A stretch of DNA of 64,000 nucleotides. It comes from Nitrosomonas sp. Is79A3 (lineage in GTDB: Bacteria > Pseudomonadota > Gammaproteobacteria > Burkholderiales > Nitrosomonadaceae). A program made the translations under genes and the position numbers. Under the pieces are notes generated by a model that was not told the DNA's origin, did not search any database, and worked only from the letters and a program-made list of their open reading frames with translations. The stretch covers positions 2,046,001 through 2,110,000 of the forward strand of contig NC_015731.1 of the NCBI RefSeq assembly GCF_000219585.1, in the 5' to 3' direction. Positions 41,369 to 52,431 of this stretch are shown here, piece by piece (within the stretch, counting starts at the first letter, position 1; every line of letters starts with the position of its first letter).

Positions 41369-43663
41369 CTAACCTGCGTTGCGCGCAGCTTGGCTGGATA
41401 AATACCGGCTTGCAGCAATCATATTGCGTAATGCCGGTTTCACTTCTTCCCAATTACGCGTTTTCAATCCGCAATCAGGATTCACCCACAAACGCTCAGC
41501 AGGAATACGTTGCGCTGCTTTCTCCATCAAATGAATGATTGATTCCACAGAAGGTATATTGGGCGAATGGATATCATACACGCCTGGGCCAATCTCGTTG
41601 GGATACTGAAATTGATCAAATGCATCGAGCAATTCCATATCGGATCGCGAAGTCTCGATCGTAATGACATCCGCATCCATTTGAGCAATGGCTTCCATAA
41701 TGTCATTGAATTCTGAATAACACATATGCGTATGAATCTGCGTTTCATCTTTAACGCCATTCGCAGTTATACGAAATGCGCGGATGGCCCAGTCAAGATA
41801 GGTATTCCATTGCGATTTTCTCAACGGCAACCCTTCTCGTAATGCTGCCTCATCAATCTGAATAATCCGGATACCCGCTTTCTCCAAAGCGATCACTTCA
41901 TCGCGAATCGCAAGCGCCAATTGCACGCAGGTATCTGCGCGCGATTGATCATCACGCACAAATGACCAATTCAACATGGTTACCGGCCCGGTTAACATGC
42001 CTTTCATCGGTTTCTCGGTTAATGATTGGGCGTATTGAATCCATTCGGTAGTAATCGCCTGAGATTGTGAGATATCACCAAATATAATTGGCGGTTTGAC
42101 ACAGCGTGACCCGTACGATTGCACCCAGCCAAACTGAGTAAAAGCATAGCCAGACAATTGTTCGCCAAAATACTCCACCATATCATTGCGTTCGGGTTCG
42201 CCGTGCACCAAAACATCCAATCCTAGCGCCTCCTGCTCTTGCACGCAGCGCTTAATTTCATTTTGCATCGCCTGACGATATTCTGATTCTGTTAACTTGC
42301 CTTCGCGGTAATCATGGCGAGTTTGTCTAATTTCCTGTGTTTGCGGGAAAGATCCAATGGTTGTAGTGGGGAAAAGCGGCAGTTGAAATTTTTTCCGTTG
42401 CACGACTGTGCGTTGATGATAGGGTGATTGACGCGTCCCCATCGCTTCATTGATTTCAAGCACACGCGCTTTTACGGCTGCCTGATGTGCGCGTTTGGAT
42501 TGCTTGCGGCTGGTAATCGCTACATAATTTTCCTGCAATATTTCAGCAACACTCTCTCTGCCATGATTCAGTGCTTTTGCCAGAACTTCAACTTCATTTA
42601 ACTTCTGCACAGCAAACGCCAGCCAAGACTGAATATCCGTATCTAACCTCTGTTCATTATCCAGATCAACAGGCACATGCAGCAGTGAACAGGATGGCGC
42701 AAGCCACAGCCGCTCCTGCAAGCGTGCAGCGATAGGTTCCAGCCAATCCAGTGTTGCCGATAAATCAGTTTTCCAGATATTACGCCCGTTGATAACGCCC
42801 AAAGAGAGGGTTTTATGCGTTGGCAACCAATCAATTACCTTGGCAATTTCATCTTTGGCCGTGATGGCATCCAGATGCAATCCATCAACCGGCAGTTCGC
42901 AGGCTAATTGCAAATTATCCTGCAGTTGCCCAAAGTACGTCGTTAATAGCAGTTTGATGGGTGTGGCCTGTAGCTGATAATAAGCTTTTCTCAAAGCATG
43001 CTTCCATTCCGCAGCCAATTCCATTACCAATATGGGTTCATCGATCTGTACCCACTCGATGCCTGAATTCTCTAACTCATGCAGCAATTGTGCGTAGGTA
43101 TTTAGCAGATCATCCAACAAATCAAGCTTATCGGTACCATCCTTGGATTTTCCCAACCATAAATAAGTAACCGGACCGAGAATGACCGGTTTGACTTGAT
43201 GACGGGTTTCCCTGGCTTGCTGAATCTGTTCAAGCAAATGACTGGAATTCAGTGAGAAACACGTATTTTTCTCAAACTCGGGTACGATGTAATGATAATT
43301 CGTATCAAACCACTTTGTCATTTCACCGGCATTGACACAGGAACTGGCAGAATCGTCATTGACCGAGCGTCCCCTGGCTACCCGAAAATAGTTGTCTATC
43401 GCACTACCCGGTAATCCACTGACGCGCGCCGGAATATTGCCCAACATAAAACTGGTGTCCAGAACATGATCGTATAACGAAAAATCACCCGCCGGAATCC
43501 AGTCAAGCCCGGCTTGATCCTGCCAGTGCTGTGCTCTAAGCTCGATTGCGATTTCTAATAAGGCTTGTTCAGAAATTTCACCTTTCCAGTATTTCTCCAA
43601 AGCAAATTTTAACTCTCGCTTTCTGCCGATACGCGGAAACCCCAGACTGTGCGTTGTTACCAT
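41369..43663 (-). CDS. metE: Cobalamin-independent methionine synthase
   Basis: This 764-residue MetE transfers a methyl group from 5-methyltetrahydropteroyl-polyglutamate to homocysteine. It begins [19 protein letters not shown], typical of the family. The C-terminal zinc ligands are in [11 protein letters not shown] and NPDCGLKTR, and [11 protein letters not shown] marks the substrate pocket. It is full length. It is transcribed divergently from metR, with only 105 bases between them, so MetR probably activates it. It lies upstream of the pABA synthase gene on the same strand. Confidence 0.97.
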   Translation of the reverse strand: MVTTHSLGFPRIGRKRELKFALEKYWKGEISEQALLEIAIELRAQHWQDQAGLDWIPAGDFSLYDHVLDTSFMLGNIPARVSGLPGSAIDNYFRVARGRSVNDDSASSCVNAGEMTKWFDTNYHYIVPEFEKNTCFSLNSSHLLEQIQQARETRHQVKPVILGPVTYLWLGKSKDGTDKLDLLDDLLNTYAQLLHELENSGIEWVQIDEPILVMELAAEWKHALRKAYYQLQATPIKLLLTTYFGQLQDNLQLACELPVDGLHLDAITAKDEIAKVIDWLPTHKTLSLGVINGRNIWKTDLSATLDWLEPIAARLQERLWLAPSCSLLHVPVDLDNEQRLDTDIQSWLAFAVQKLNEVEVLAKALNHGRESVAEILQENYVAITSRKQSKRAHQAAVKARVLEINEAMGTRQSPYHQRTVVQRKKFQLPLFPTTTIGSFPQTQEIRQTRHDYREGKLTESEYRQAMQNEIKRCVQEQEALGLDVLVHGEPERNDMVEYFGEQLSGYAFTQFGWVQSYGSRCVKPPIIFGDISQSQAITTEWIQYAQSLTEKPMKGMLTGPVTMLNWSFVRDDQSRADTCVQLALAIRDEVIALEKAGIRIIQIDEAALREGLPLRKSQWNTYLDWAIRAFRITANGVKDETQIHTHMCYSEFNDIMEAIAQMDADVITIETSRSDMELLDAFDQFQYPNEIGPGVYDIHSPNIPSVESIIHLMEKAAQRIPAERLWVNPDCGLKTRNWEEVKPALRNMIAASRYLSSQAARNAG

Positions 43664-43768
43664 GATTCAATCACCACTCATAGAATAATAAAAGTTCGGC
43701 TATTGTATGAACAATGAGTAATGAATAATAATGATAAGATTTAATATTCTAATAAGGTTTCCTTATAG

Positions 43769-44668
43769 ATGATCGAACACAGTCACCTGAAAATCATTCA
43801 AGCCCTGCATGCAAACGGCACACTCACTGAAGCTGCCAATGCGCTATGTCTTAGCCAACCGGCCTTATCGCATCAAATCAGCTATCTGGAAAAGAAGTTA
43901 GGAGTAGCGCTATGGGAACGCGAAGGCCGCAGCCTGCGCCTAACTCAAGCGGGCACTCTGCTATTGGATGTAGCCAATCAGGTATTGCCAGTATTATCAC
44001 AGGCAGAAAAAACGCTCGAAGCCTACAGCGAAGGCCGGCAAGGCATTTTGCGCATCGGCGTGGAATGCTACCCCTGTTTTGAATGGCTCACCGGCGTCAT
44101 TGGACAATACATGCAACAAATGCCCGGCATCGATATTGATATCGTGCAGAAATTCCAGTTTTCCGGACTGGAAGGATTACTGAACCATCATATTGATGTA
44201 TTGATCACACCCGATCTGGTCAAAAAGGAAAAGATCGGCTATGAAATCCTGGCGGAGTATCAACTGGTTCTGCTGGCAGCGGCCAACCATCCTCTGGCAG
44301 AGAGTAAACAACTCACCCCTGAGCTTTTGAGCAAAGAAACCTTATTAACTTTCCCGGTTCCACTGGAAAGATTGGATATTCTGACGCATTTCATGACACC
44401 CGCTCACCTGGAACCGGAAAAACTAAAACAGATCGAATCATTGGAAATCATGCTACAAATGACCGCACTTCAGCGCGGCGTTTGCGTACTACCTGAATGG
44501 CTGGCCGATATTAAAAACAAAGATTTTAAGTTCAATAAAATTCGTATTGGCAAGAAAGGGCTGTATCAGAAATTGTATTTAGCAATGCGGGAACCGGATA
44601 AAACGATTCCTTATATCCGACAATTTATCGCGGTGGGGCAGAAAACGGCCAAAAATTCACCTATATAA
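43769..44668 (+). CDS. metR: LysR-type regulator MetR
   Basis: This 299-residue LysR-family regulator has an N-terminal winged helix (LKIIQALHANGTLTEAANALCLSQPALSHQISYLEKKLG) and a C-terminal effector domain that binds homocysteine in MetR. Identification rests on similarity to MetR and on the divergent metE. I did not find an exact TGAA-N5-TTCA operator in the 105-base gap, so the binding site remains to be located. It converges with the SIR2/SEC-C gene, the two stops being 14 bases apart. Confidence 0.9.
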   Translation: MIEHSHLKIIQALHANGTLTEAANALCLSQPALSHQISYLEKKLGVALWEREGRSLRLTQAGTLLLDVANQVLPVLSQAEKTLEAYSEGRQGILRIGVECYPCFEWLTGVIGQYMQQMPGIDIDIVQKFQFSGLEGLLNHHIDVLITPDLVKKEKIGYEILAEYQLVLLAAANHPLAESKQLTPELLSKETLLTFPVPLERLDILTHFMTPAHLEPEKLKQIESLEIMLQMTALQRGVCVLPEWLADIKNKDFKFNKIRIGKKGLYQKLYLAMREPDKTIPYIRQFIAVGQKTAKNSPI

Positions 44669-44682
44669 TAACTCGAGAAGAA

Positions 44683-46794
44683 TCAAGACAAAGCTTCTTG
44701 ACAACAGAACTTTAGCTTCTCTCCTGAGCCGCACGGGCACTCGTCATATGGTCCCAATTTATGATGCCTTAATTCTTCATCTAGCGAGGTTCGGCTCCGT
44801 TTCCGCCACCGAGCAATTCGTTCTTCAGAGTTGTGAAGATCACCCCACACAATTGGCATATTCACAGAAGAAGTACTACGAGGAATAAAAAGTCCTGAAA
44901 ATTGATCGCGCGCTCGCTGGAGTATAGAGGGAGGAAGAGCTTGGCTAAGCCCAGCATTGATCGCGGTAACGATTTGACTTCCATCATCGGCAGCAAGACG
45001 CTGTGCAACTTCGCAACGAAAGCTCGCTCCACCCGAAGATTCTCGAAATTTCAGTATACCAAGGAGTAAGCTTGGTTCTTTTAGTATTATTGCTCCGATA
45101 TCTGAATTGAAACACCCTGTCAAAACATAACTGGCAGCGCTCTCAGTCCATTCTTTCGCTTCAACCGTAGAAAACGCAACACTCGCCAACTTTTCACTAC
45201 CAAAAATCATTCTGGCTGAACTCGCCTGAATGTGCTGACAGATAATTCCGCTGCTTATCACTTTGGCAAGCCGGAGAATTGGGAATGACAACCACCGAGG
45301 GATAACATTTCTTGGTGTGCCTTGACTAACCCCTAACATGCGACGTATTGAAGGATTCATGAGTGCTCCACGTGTTTTTTCCGCAACTGACTCTGATAAC
45401 TTCGCTTTCGACACATCAAAAACAGACGACTCAAGATGCTGGAAAAGCCTCTCAGCTTCATTCTCCTTACCTTTAACGGGCAAAAGCTGCTTACGGATAC
45501 GTTCAGATATACTTAGCGAAGAAAATTCTCCACACAAACTATTATTTGAACCTTGACTCATCAATCCTAAATCACCAACTGGTGATCGTTCGTCAGCAAA
45601 AAAAACTGAAGGAGTCGGCGGAGGGATAACCAAACGAAGTGAACCGCTTTCGACAAAAATCCAAAACGCTTCGGGACCAAGAAGATTATGCACACGAACT
45701 AAATGGTCTATTGATATACAAACTATGTCGAAACATAGCAATCCAACAACAATATCATGCAAAGCCGAATAGTTATAAAGCTCAATCTCACCGTTAACAT
45801 AGCCTTCCCCAACAATCAAATGTGGCTGAATAGCGCCCGGAAATGATTCTAAGTTAAATGTCTGAGAAGTTGTCCAAGTACCTGGGGTAATAAGATCGGC
45901 AATATAGTAGATGCTTTGCTGACTAGAAATTGTTTTTTCGTCCTCGTTCGCAGTTTGTATAGATTGACTTGGGGTGAAGTCAGCAATTACTTCTAAAATC
46001 TGAATGACATCACGGTGGTCGGTCGCATCAGCTTCATATCGTATTCGCCGTACTATTGCAGGAAGTTCGTTTCGTTCTTCCGATGTAACTATGAAATGCG
46101 GCCCCGTACCGAATAATGGGCGTATAGTCGAGCACGTCTGAAGGTTTTGAAACACGTACTCGTCTCGCAAACCGTATCCAAGAAACAACACGGTTGTATT
46201 CGAAAATATTGTCCGCATAGCTTCAAGATAAGCATTGTTCAATTGGAGCGACTCGTAGTCACTCTTTGAGAAAACCATGGACTCTACTGAACTGGCTGAA
46301 CCATGTAGCTTGCAAATAAATCGAGATCGTTGATGAAGTAGTTGTGGAAGGCGTTCGATGTCAGAACGCTGAATAGTAAAATGTTCGGGTAAACTGTGTT
46401 CCAGCGCTTCGTCAACGTTGGTCGTAACAATGTACACATTCGGAAGTTTACATAGTGCCCTTATAAAACGTTTGTACACTCCGCTTGTATGTTGTGGACG
46501 AAACCGGTCTGACAGAAATGTGAAATATCGAGACTGGTTCACGAGACGCATCTGCTCAAATAACTCGGGATATTTGGCTTCTTTTAGTAACTTAGACGAC
46601 AAGACCTTATCATAATCACGTTCTTCCCTTGAGAACATAGTGTGCATCCCAGCGGCCAGATCCAACCAGAACGGATAGCCTGCCCACGAGCTTACTCCGG
46701 CACCTACCCATATTATGAAAGGATGGGTTTGATTCCGCGCAATCGTTGTAAGTGAATTGAGCGCCTCAAAAGTCTCTTGATCATTATTAAACAG
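44683..46794 (-). CDS. SIR2-domain protein with C-terminal SEC-C zinc motif (candidate defence NADase)
   Basis: This 703-residue protein has an N-terminal SIR2 domain. The NAD motif WVGAGVSSWAGYPFW covers residues 29-43, TTNVD is at 124-128, the catalytic His164 is in CKLHGS and GYGLRDEY is at 206-213. About 450 residues of unknown fold follow, then a SEC-C motif, CPCGSGEKLKFCC, near 686-698. No ATG, GTG or TTG precedes the first motif in frame. A CTG at 46792-46794 has GGAGG seven bases upstream and is taken as the start; the next usable start, TTG at 46665, would delete the NAD motif. SIR2 domains of this type act as NAD-depleting effectors in phage defence, which makes that role likely but unproven. 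Confidence 0.78.
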   Translation of the reverse strand: MFNNDQETFEALNSLTTIARNQTHPFIIWVGAGVSSWAGYPFWLDLAAGMHTMFSREERDYDKVLSSKLLKEAKYPELFEQMRLVNQSRYFTFLSDRFRPQHTSGVYKRFIRALCKLPNVYIVTTNVDEALEHSLPEHFTIQRSDIERLPQLLHQRSRFICKLHGSASSVESMVFSKSDYESLQLNNAYLEAMRTIFSNTTVLFLGYGLRDEYVFQNLQTCSTIRPLFGTGPHFIVTSEERNELPAIVRRIRYEADATDHRDVIQILEVIADFTPSQSIQTANEDEKTISSQQSIYYIADLITPGTWTTSQTFNLESFPGAIQPHLIVGEGYVNGEIELYNYSALHDIVVGLLCFDIVCISIDHLVRVHNLLGPEAFWIFVESGSLRLVIPPPTPSVFFADERSPVGDLGLMSQGSNNSLCGEFSSLSISERIRKQLLPVKGKENEAERLFQHLESSVFDVSKAKLSESVAEKTRGALMNPSIRRMLGVSQGTPRNVIPRWLSFPILRLAKVISSGIICQHIQASSARMIFGSEKLASVAFSTVEAKEWTESAASYVLTGCFNSDIGAIILKEPSLLLGILKFRESSGGASFRCEVAQRLAADDGSQIVTAINAGLSQALPPSILQRARDQFSGLFIPRSTSSVNMPIVWGDLHNSEERIARWRKRSRTSLDEELRHHKLGPYDECPCGSGEKLKFCCQEALS

Positions 46795-47259
46795 GTTGAT
46801 ACCTCCAGTTGATAATCGAATCGGTTTAACTCAGATTTCTCATCATTTACAGAAAAAGCAGCAATTTAACTTATACTTAATTAGTCAATATATTATCTGC
46901 TTGCAACGTTCAACATTAGCAAGAATTTCTTTTTCAATAGTAAATTCCATACATTCGGAATTTAAACACAAGAAATGGAATTTTTACCCATGCTTTCTTC
47001 GTTAATAAAGTTGCCAACTCGTTGCAGAGACGACTGCTGCTTGTTTGCCGAATTTTGAGACAATCTTTGAAACCATAAAATTACCGAAGAATTGGCAACA
47101 CTAGGCACTCTGGTGTATTACTCAATACAGGGGCAACAGCACGAACACGAGACTATCAGAACGATGATGACTGAGTTTCAGGCAGTCGCCCTCTATATCT
47201 TCATTACTTTACAGAGTATGCGGTTAAACTATCACACTTTCTAAATTCCAATAGTGATT
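46795..47259. other. Divergent intergenic region upstream of the SIR2 gene
   Basis: About 460 bases separate two divergent genes. No RNA gene or mobile-element end is evident. A stop-bounded plus-strand frame of about 50 codons ends at 47243, but it lacks a good start and similarity, so it is not called. Confidence 0.4.
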
Positions 47260-47679
47260 ATGGACGAACAATCAAGCCTTTTAGCTTTATTTACCAGCAG
47301 TTTTCTCGCAGCCACGCTGCTTCCTGGTGGATCTGAAGCTGTACTCGTGGGTATCTTGCTGGCATACCCAGAACTGCATTGGCAAGCGCTGATTCTGGCA
47401 ACTATAGGCAATACATTGGGTGGCATGAGCTCTTATTTAATTGGCCGGTTTCTACCGGATGAAAAAACATTATTGAAAAAATCGGGAGGTAGTACACGGG
47501 GATTGGAATGGGTGCGTCAGCATGGCACCCCTATTCTGCTGTTATCCTGGGCACCGCTGATTGGTGATCTATTATGTGTGGCTGCCGGTTGGCTACGAGC
47601 CAACTGGCTATGGGCTTTGGTATTTATTGCTGCGGGGAAGTTTGCCCGCTATTGGGTGATTGCTACAGCTATCAACTAA
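47260..47679 (+). CDS. YqaA/DedA-like VTT-domain membrane protein
   Basis: This membrane protein of about 139 residues has the VTT (SNARE-associated/DedA-type) signature: LLPGGSEAVLVGIL, GNTLGGMSSYLIGR and LLLSWAPLIGDLLCVAAG, with about four hydrophobic segments. The short length and motif order match YqaA proteins. DedA-type proteins are implicated in lipid scrambling and membrane homeostasis; the specific role here is unknown. ATG at 47260 is preferred, with GTG at 47254 an alternative; neither has a good ribosome binding site. Confidence 0.8.
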   Translation: MDEQSSLLALFTSSFLAATLLPGGSEAVLVGILLAYPELHWQALILATIGNTLGGMSSYLIGRFLPDEKTLLKKSGGSTRGLEWVRQHGTPILLLSWAPLIGDLLCVAAGWLRANWLWALVFIAAGKFARYWVIATAIN

Positions 47680-47687
47680 TTGGAAGC

Positions 47688-47727
47688 ACGATTCAGTTTA
47701 TTCGTCAGTGTGAATAAACTGAATCGT
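47688..47727. terminator. Bidirectional terminator between the VTT gene and grxD
   Basis: Perfect 16-bp arms at 47688-47703 and 47712-47727 enclose an 8-base loop, midway between two convergent stops. On the plus strand a T-containing run (TCAATTATTT) follows. Confidence 0.85.
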
Positions 47728-47745
47728 TCAATTATTTAACCGAAA

Positions 47746-48054
47746 TCAATTCTCAAACAGTTTCTGTAATTCACCGCTCTGATACATTTCAGTCACGATA
47801 TCCGAACCACCTATAAACTCTCCATTCACATATAACTGAGGAATCGTCGGCCAGTTTGAATAGTCCTTAATACCCTGTCTGATTTCCGGATCTGCCAGCA
47901 CATCGACAGAAAAAATATTATCAACACCACAAGCTTTCAGAATATTCACAGCGTTAGCCGAAAAACCACATTGCGGCTGATCAAGCGTACCTTTCATATA
48001 GAGCACAACCGGATGTGTGGTAATTTGTTGTTCGATTAAATCTTCAACATTCAT
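47746..48054 (-). CDS. grxD: Monothiol glutaredoxin Grx4
   Basis: This 102-residue CGFS-type glutaredoxin has Cys29 in QCGFSANAV and the glutathione-binding [20 protein letters not shown]. Such proteins carry and transfer iron-sulfur clusters together with BolA partners. GGAG precedes the ATG. It is the last gene of the hemA-prfA-prmC-grxD run, an order seen in betaproteobacteria. Confidence 0.95.
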   Translation of the reverse strand: MNVEDLIEQQITTHPVVLYMKGTLDQPQCGFSANAVNILKACGVDNIFSVDVLADPEIRQGIKDYSNWPTIPQLYVNGEFIGGSDIVTEMYQSGELQKLFEN

Positions 48055-48139
48055 AGTGTTAATTTCTCCAAAAGATCATTCCAAAAGTTTTTATACAAAA
48101 ACAAAAAACAGCGTCAGTAGTGACTGTTAATACCTACTA

Positions 48140-48976
48140 CTACATTATAAAATTCAATTGACCGCCGCTTACGCGCATTATGCCAGCCAAATCCGGGTAG
48201 GAACAAATATTACTAAAATCCCTATCCCCCAATAGTCGCCTGCACGCAGCGGCTTGATCATAGCCATGCTCTAGCAGCAACCATCCGTTATTAACAAGAT
48301 AATCCGGTGCTGTAGCGATAATGTGGCGAATACATGCCAATCCGTTGTTACCCGTAGACAGCGCCATTTGCGGTTCAAAACGCAAATCACCTTGTTGCAG
48401 GTGCGGATCATTTTCTGCCACATACGGCGGATTTGATACAATCAGATCAAATTTCTCCCCGGAAAGTTCATCGAACCAGCTTCCTGTTCTAAGAGAAATA
48501 TTATTCACTTCCAGATTCGCGGTATTCCACCGGGATACCGAAATAGCTTCCGATGACAAATCAATCGCAGTTATTTGTGATTGCGGGCGATGCTTTGCGA
48601 TAGTAATAGCGATTGCGCCGCTGCCCGTTCCCAAATCCAGTACCTTACAAAACTGATTGTCCGGTATTAGTTTCAATGCCAATTCAACCAGCAATTCAGT
48701 CTCCGGGCGGGGTATTAAAACCGCTTCCGTGACTTTAAAAGTCAGATCATAAAAGTCTCGTCGCCCAATCAGATAGGCAACTGGCATACCCTCACTGCGC
48801 CGCTTAACCAAACGGGAAAATTCATCAGTCTGTTGCGAAGTTAGTACTTTATCCGGATGAGTCAGTAAAAAAGCATGCTCTACATCTAACACATGCTGTA
48901 ACAGCAACCGCGCGTCTACGCGATCAATCCCTCGACACGCCGATGTTAATGCCTGTGTTATGGTTCCTGGTTGCAT
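48140..48976 (-). CDS. prmC: Release factor glutamine methyltransferase PrmC
   Basis: This 278-residue SAM-dependent enzyme methylates the Gln of the GGQ motif in release factors. The catalytic motif SNPPYVAEND and the SAM-binding VLDLGTGSGAIAI are present, after an N-terminal helical substrate-recognition domain. It lies 22 bases downstream of prfA, its substrate gene. Confidence 0.96.
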   Translation of the reverse strand: MQPGTITQALTSACRGIDRVDARLLLQHVLDVEHAFLLTHPDKVLTSQQTDEFSRLVKRRSEGMPVAYLIGRRDFYDLTFKVTEAVLIPRPETELLVELALKLIPDNQFCKVLDLGTGSGAIAITIAKHRPQSQITAIDLSSEAISVSRWNTANLEVNNISLRTGSWFDELSGEKFDLIVSNPPYVAENDPHLQQGDLRFEPQMALSTGNNGLACIRHIIATAPDYLVNNGWLLLEHGYDQAAACRRLLGDRDFSNICSYPDLAGIMRVSGGQLNFIM

Positions 48977-48998
48977 AGCCTCACATTGGCAAGATTAA

Positions 48999-50078
48999 CT
49001 ACTCTTGTACCGAGGCTGCCAATAGTTCTGCCTGATGTTCAGCCATTAATGCCGAACATAGTTCATCGATGTCACCATCCATAATCTGATCCATTTTATA
49101 GAGAGTCAGATTAATTCGATGATCCGTCACACGCCCTTGAGGAAAATTATAAGTACGAATCCGTTCCGATCGCTCGCCAGTCCCTACCAGCGACTTTCTC
49201 GTGGCGGCTTGTTCGGCATGTTGCGCTCGCATTTGTTTGTCATGAATACGGGCAGCCAACACACTCAGCGCTTGCGCTTTGTTTTTATGTTGCGAACGCC
49301 CATCCTGACATTCCACGACAATACCAGTCGGTAAATGGGTTATGCGCACCGCCGAATCGGTTTTATTAATATGCTGACCGCCTGCACCAGAGGCACGATA
49401 AGTATCAATACGCAACTCAGCAGGATTTAGCACCACTTCACTGACTTCATCCGCCTCCGGCATAACAGCTACGGTACACGTTGAGGTATGCACGCGTCCT
49501 TGCGTTTCGGTAACAGGTACGCGTTGCACGCGGTGGCCGCCGGATTCGAATTTAAGCCGGGAATACGCGCCCTGCCCAATGATTTTGGCGATAATTTCCT
49601 TATACCCGCCGATCTCAGACAAGCTTTGTGAAATAATCTCAACTTGCCAGCTGCGTCTTTCCGCATAACGGGAATACATACGAAACAAGTTACCGGCAAA
49701 TAGAGCAGATTCATCTCCCCCTGTTCCTGCGCGTATCTCCAGGAAAATATTGCGCTCATCATTGGGATCTTTCGGGAGTAGCTGTTTCTGAATTTCCGAT
49801 TCCAGCTTAACAAGCTTTTCTTTTCCGGCCTGTATTTCAGCTTCCGCAAAAGAACGCATTTCCAGATCGGCATGCATTTCCCGTGCGGTTTGTATGTCGC
49901 GCTCACTGAGCTGGTAAGCTCGGTAGAGTTCAACAATCGGAACAATCTCAGCATGTTCCCGTGTGAGCTTGCGATAGTTATCCAGATTGGAAGTCACGGA
50001 TTCGCTGCTCAGCAATTGATTTAATTCTTCCAAACGCACACTCAAGCGAGTGAGCCTGTCCGTGATATTTCTGTTCAT
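48999..50078 (-). CDS. prfA: Peptide chain release factor 1
   Basis: This 359-residue release factor terminates translation at UAA and UAG. It has the peptidyl-hydrolysis motif [15 protein letters not shown] (GGQ near residue 231) and the codon-recognition loop as PVT in [16 protein letters not shown], where the usual PxT motif allows Val. It overlaps the hemA stop by four bases (ATGA), so translation is probably coupled. Confidence 0.97.
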   Translation of the reverse strand: MNRNITDRLTRLSVRLEELNQLLSSESVTSNLDNYRKLTREHAEIVPIVELYRAYQLSERDIQTAREMHADLEMRSFAEAEIQAGKEKLVKLESEIQKQLLPKDPNDERNIFLEIRAGTGGDESALFAGNLFRMYSRYAERRSWQVEIISQSLSEIGGYKEIIAKIIGQGAYSRLKFESGGHRVQRVPVTETQGRVHTSTCTVAVMPEADEVSEVVLNPAELRIDTYRASGAGGQHINKTDSAVRITHLPTGIVVECQDGRSQHKNKAQALSVLAARIHDKQMRAQHAEQAATRKSLVGTGERSERIRTYNFPQGRVTDHRINLTLYKMDQIMDGDIDELCSALMAEHQAELLAASVQE

Positions 50079-51328
50079 TGCGGGCGGTGCAATTGGTAGA
50101 GTCGATTAATCAACTCGACTAATTCCTCGCGTTCATCAGCCGTTGCATGATTCAACACACTGGAAGGCACATGTAAGAATTTATTAGTAAGACTATTACT
50201 CAGAGATTCAATCACTTTCTTAGGATCTTCACCCTTTTCCAATAGCTTGCTTGCTCGCGCCAGTTCATGACGGCGATAACGTTCACCCTGGTCACGTAAT
50301 GCACGAATGGTCGGAACCATTTCTCGTGTCGCCAGCCAGCGCATAAAATCCACCACATTGGAATCAATAATGGTTTCAGCTTGAGCAACTGCACTTTGAC
50401 GCGAATCCAGACCTTCTTTTACGATTTCGGATAAATCATCGACATAATAAAGAAATACGTCATCCAACTCCGCCACTTCAGATTCAACATCGCGCGGCAC
50501 GGCCAAATCCACGATAAATATAGGCCGGTGCTTACGTATCTTGATCGCGCGTTCAACCATGCCTTTACCGAGTATCGGTAAAGGGCTTGCGGTACAGGTT
50601 ACAACAATGTCATGGAGTGCCAGCTGTTCCGGCAAATCGCTCAAGGTTATAGCCTGTGCATTAAAACGACTGGCTAATGCTTCAGCACGTTCCGTTGTAC
50701 GGTTAGCAACAGTGATTTTTTTTGGATTACGTGCGGCAAAGTGATTGGCGCATAATTCAATCATCTCCCCAGCACCGATAAACAAAACGCGTTGATCGCT
50801 GATATCACCAAAAATCCGTTCCGCCAAACGTGCAGCAGCAGCAGCCATCGATACCGAATTAGTGCCAATTTCAGTCGATGTGCGGACTTCCTTGGCGACA
50901 TAAAATGTTCGTTGAAACAGTTTATGCAACATTAAACCCAGAGTGCCCGCATGTTCTGCTGATTTTACAGCGCTTTTTAACTGACCCAGTATTTGCGGCT
51001 CACCCAGCACCATAGAATCCAATCCGCTGGCAACGCGGAATGCATGCTTCACCGCTTGCTCGCGCGGGAATTTGTATAAATAGGGATCCAGCTCACCGGT
51101 CTGGAGATGATGAAAATCCGCCAGCCAAAACATGGCGTCTTCCGGTTTGTCCGTACAGCAATAAACCTCGGTACGATTACAAGTGGATACAATAGCCGCT
51201 TCTTTGATGGGGTTTCGCCCAACCAGATCACGTAATGCGTGCTCCATTGTATTTTCAGGAAAAGTAACCTGCTCACGCACATCCAGCGGAGCAGTATTGT
51301 GATTAATACCAAAGGCGAATAACTGCAT
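50075..51328 (-). CDS. hemA: Glutamyl-tRNA reductase
   Basis: This 417-residue enzyme reduces glutamyl-tRNA to glutamate-1-semialdehyde, the first committed step of haem synthesis by the C5 route. The nucleophilic Cys50 is in [10 protein letters not shown]; the NADPH-binding part has [14 protein letters not shown] and the C-terminal dimerisation domain is complete. Haem demand is high in cytochrome-rich ammonia oxidisers. It heads the hemA-prfA-prmC-grxD operon. Confidence 0.97.
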   Translation of the reverse strand: MQLFAFGINHNTAPLDVREQVTFPENTMEHALRDLVGRNPIKEAAIVSTCNRTEVYCCTDKPEDAMFWLADFHHLQTGELDPYLYKFPREQAVKHAFRVASGLDSMVLGEPQILGQLKSAVKSAEHAGTLGLMLHKLFQRTFYVAKEVRTSTEIGTNSVSMAAAAARLAERIFGDISDQRVLFIGAGEMIELCANHFAARNPKKITVANRTTERAEALASRFNAQAITLSDLPEQLALHDIVVTCTASPLPILGKGMVERAIKIRKHRPIFIVDLAVPRDVESEVAELDDVFLYYVDDLSEIVKEGLDSRQSAVAQAETIIDSNVVDFMRWLATREMVPTIRALRDQGERYRRHELARASKLLEKGEDPKKVIESLSNSLTNKFLHVPSSVLNHATADEREELVELINRLYQLHRPQ

Positions 51329-51457
51329 GAAAGATAATGTTAGTCTATGAGAGCAAATGGTAAGAAATAGCTAAGCATTATAATATTAGGATCCCTTAAA
51401 TACCATCAATGAAAAACATTTATTTTTATATTCCTTGTCTACTGCACAACAATTCCA

Positions 51458-51958
51458 TTAGTGCCATGGTGTAATCGGAATAATTGAAATACTATTTTTA
51501 GGCGAACCCTCAATAATCCGGTCGCTATAAGTCAAATAAACTAGAACATTTCTTTTTGCATCATAAAACCGAACTACTTGTAGTGACTTAAACAATAGCG
51601 ATGTGCTTTTTTTAAAAACTTCTTTACCATCTTCCTGACCATTCTTAACTTTTTCCGGTAAAGAAATCGGTCCAATCTGACGGCAGGCGATAGAGGCATC
51701 GGAAGTATCCTCAGCAATACCCACTACGCCACTAACCCCTCCTGTTTTAGCTCGACTTAAATAACAGGTCGCTCCCGCAATCTCAGGATCGTCAAAGGCT
51801 TCAATAACAATCTTATCGTTGGCTCCCAACATTTTGAATTTGGTTGAAACACTCCCAATTTGTTCTCCCGCAACGATGCTGGACGTCGATAGAATTAAGA
51901 TCAGAGTCAACAAGACATTCAATGCGTTTTGTTTTTTAATATTTACCTGACATTGCAT
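51458..51958 (-). CDS. creA: CreA-family periplasmic protein
   Basis: This 166-residue protein has a signal peptide ([22 protein letters not shown]) and the CreA domain: [33 protein letters not shown] and the C-terminal [17 protein letters not shown]. The function of CreA proteins is not established. An upstream in-frame ATG would add nine residues, but the ATG at 51956-51958 follows AGGAGA at good spacing. It stands alone, between hemA and tRNA-Val. Confidence 0.88.
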   Translation of the reverse strand: MQCQVNIKKQNALNVLLTLILILSTSSIVAGEQIGSVSTKFKMLGANDKIVIEAFDDPEIAGATCYLSRAKTGGVSGVVGIAEDTSDASIACRQIGPISLPEKVKNGQEDGKEVFKKSTSLLFKSLQVVRFYDAKRNVLVYLTYSDRIIEGSPKNSISIIPITPWH

Positions 51959-52258
51959 AGATTCTCTCCTAATGACTTGAAACATTCAATTTTCAATATT
52001 TGCATCCAATGCGGTGCTTCCTTAAACATACGTTGCATAACGATTACCTGATCCGTCTTAAATCATTTGAATATTGAGTCTAACGAAACGAGTTAGTTTC
52101 ATTTTCATATTATTAAGCTTTAAAATTCAAAGTAAATATTTTTAACAATATTTTCAATCCGACCAGTCTGTGCGAATGGTGTATCCGGTTAGTTATGGAT
52201 ATGCTTATGAATCTAAAATGGATTAACTGAAATAACAGAATGGTAATACTCAGAAATC

Positions 52259-52335
52259 TGGTAGGCGCGATTGGATTCGAACCAACGACCCCCACCATGT
52301 CAAGGTGGTGCTCTAACCAACTGAGCTACGCGCCT
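52259..52335 (-). tRNA. tRNA-Val (anticodon GAC)
   Basis: On the minus strand the acceptor stem AGGCGCG pairs with CGCGCCT, followed by A and an encoded CCA. The anticodon arm is CCACC-TTGACAT-GGTGG, giving GAC; the D arm has AGCTCAGTTGGTTAGAGC and the T loop GTTCGAATC. Length is 77 bases. No integrase or duplicated 3' end is nearby. Confidence 0.96.
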
Positions 52336-52431
52336 GGGAAGAGCGGATTCTAACCGAAACAGCTAACTGCTACAAATGATATGTGCATTTGCAGCTAAAA
52401 TAATGTTAGACAACTACGCGCTAGCAGAAAA

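Noticed and set aside
43664..43768. Possible MetR operator between metE and metR
   Set aside because: No exact TGAA-N5-TTCA palindrome was found; the AT-rich partial matches are not convincing.
52352..52370. String resembling the inner end of the MITE terminal repeat (CTAACTGCTACA) near tRNA-Val
   Set aside because: Only about 14 bases match, there is no partner repeat and no target duplication, so chance is the better explanation.
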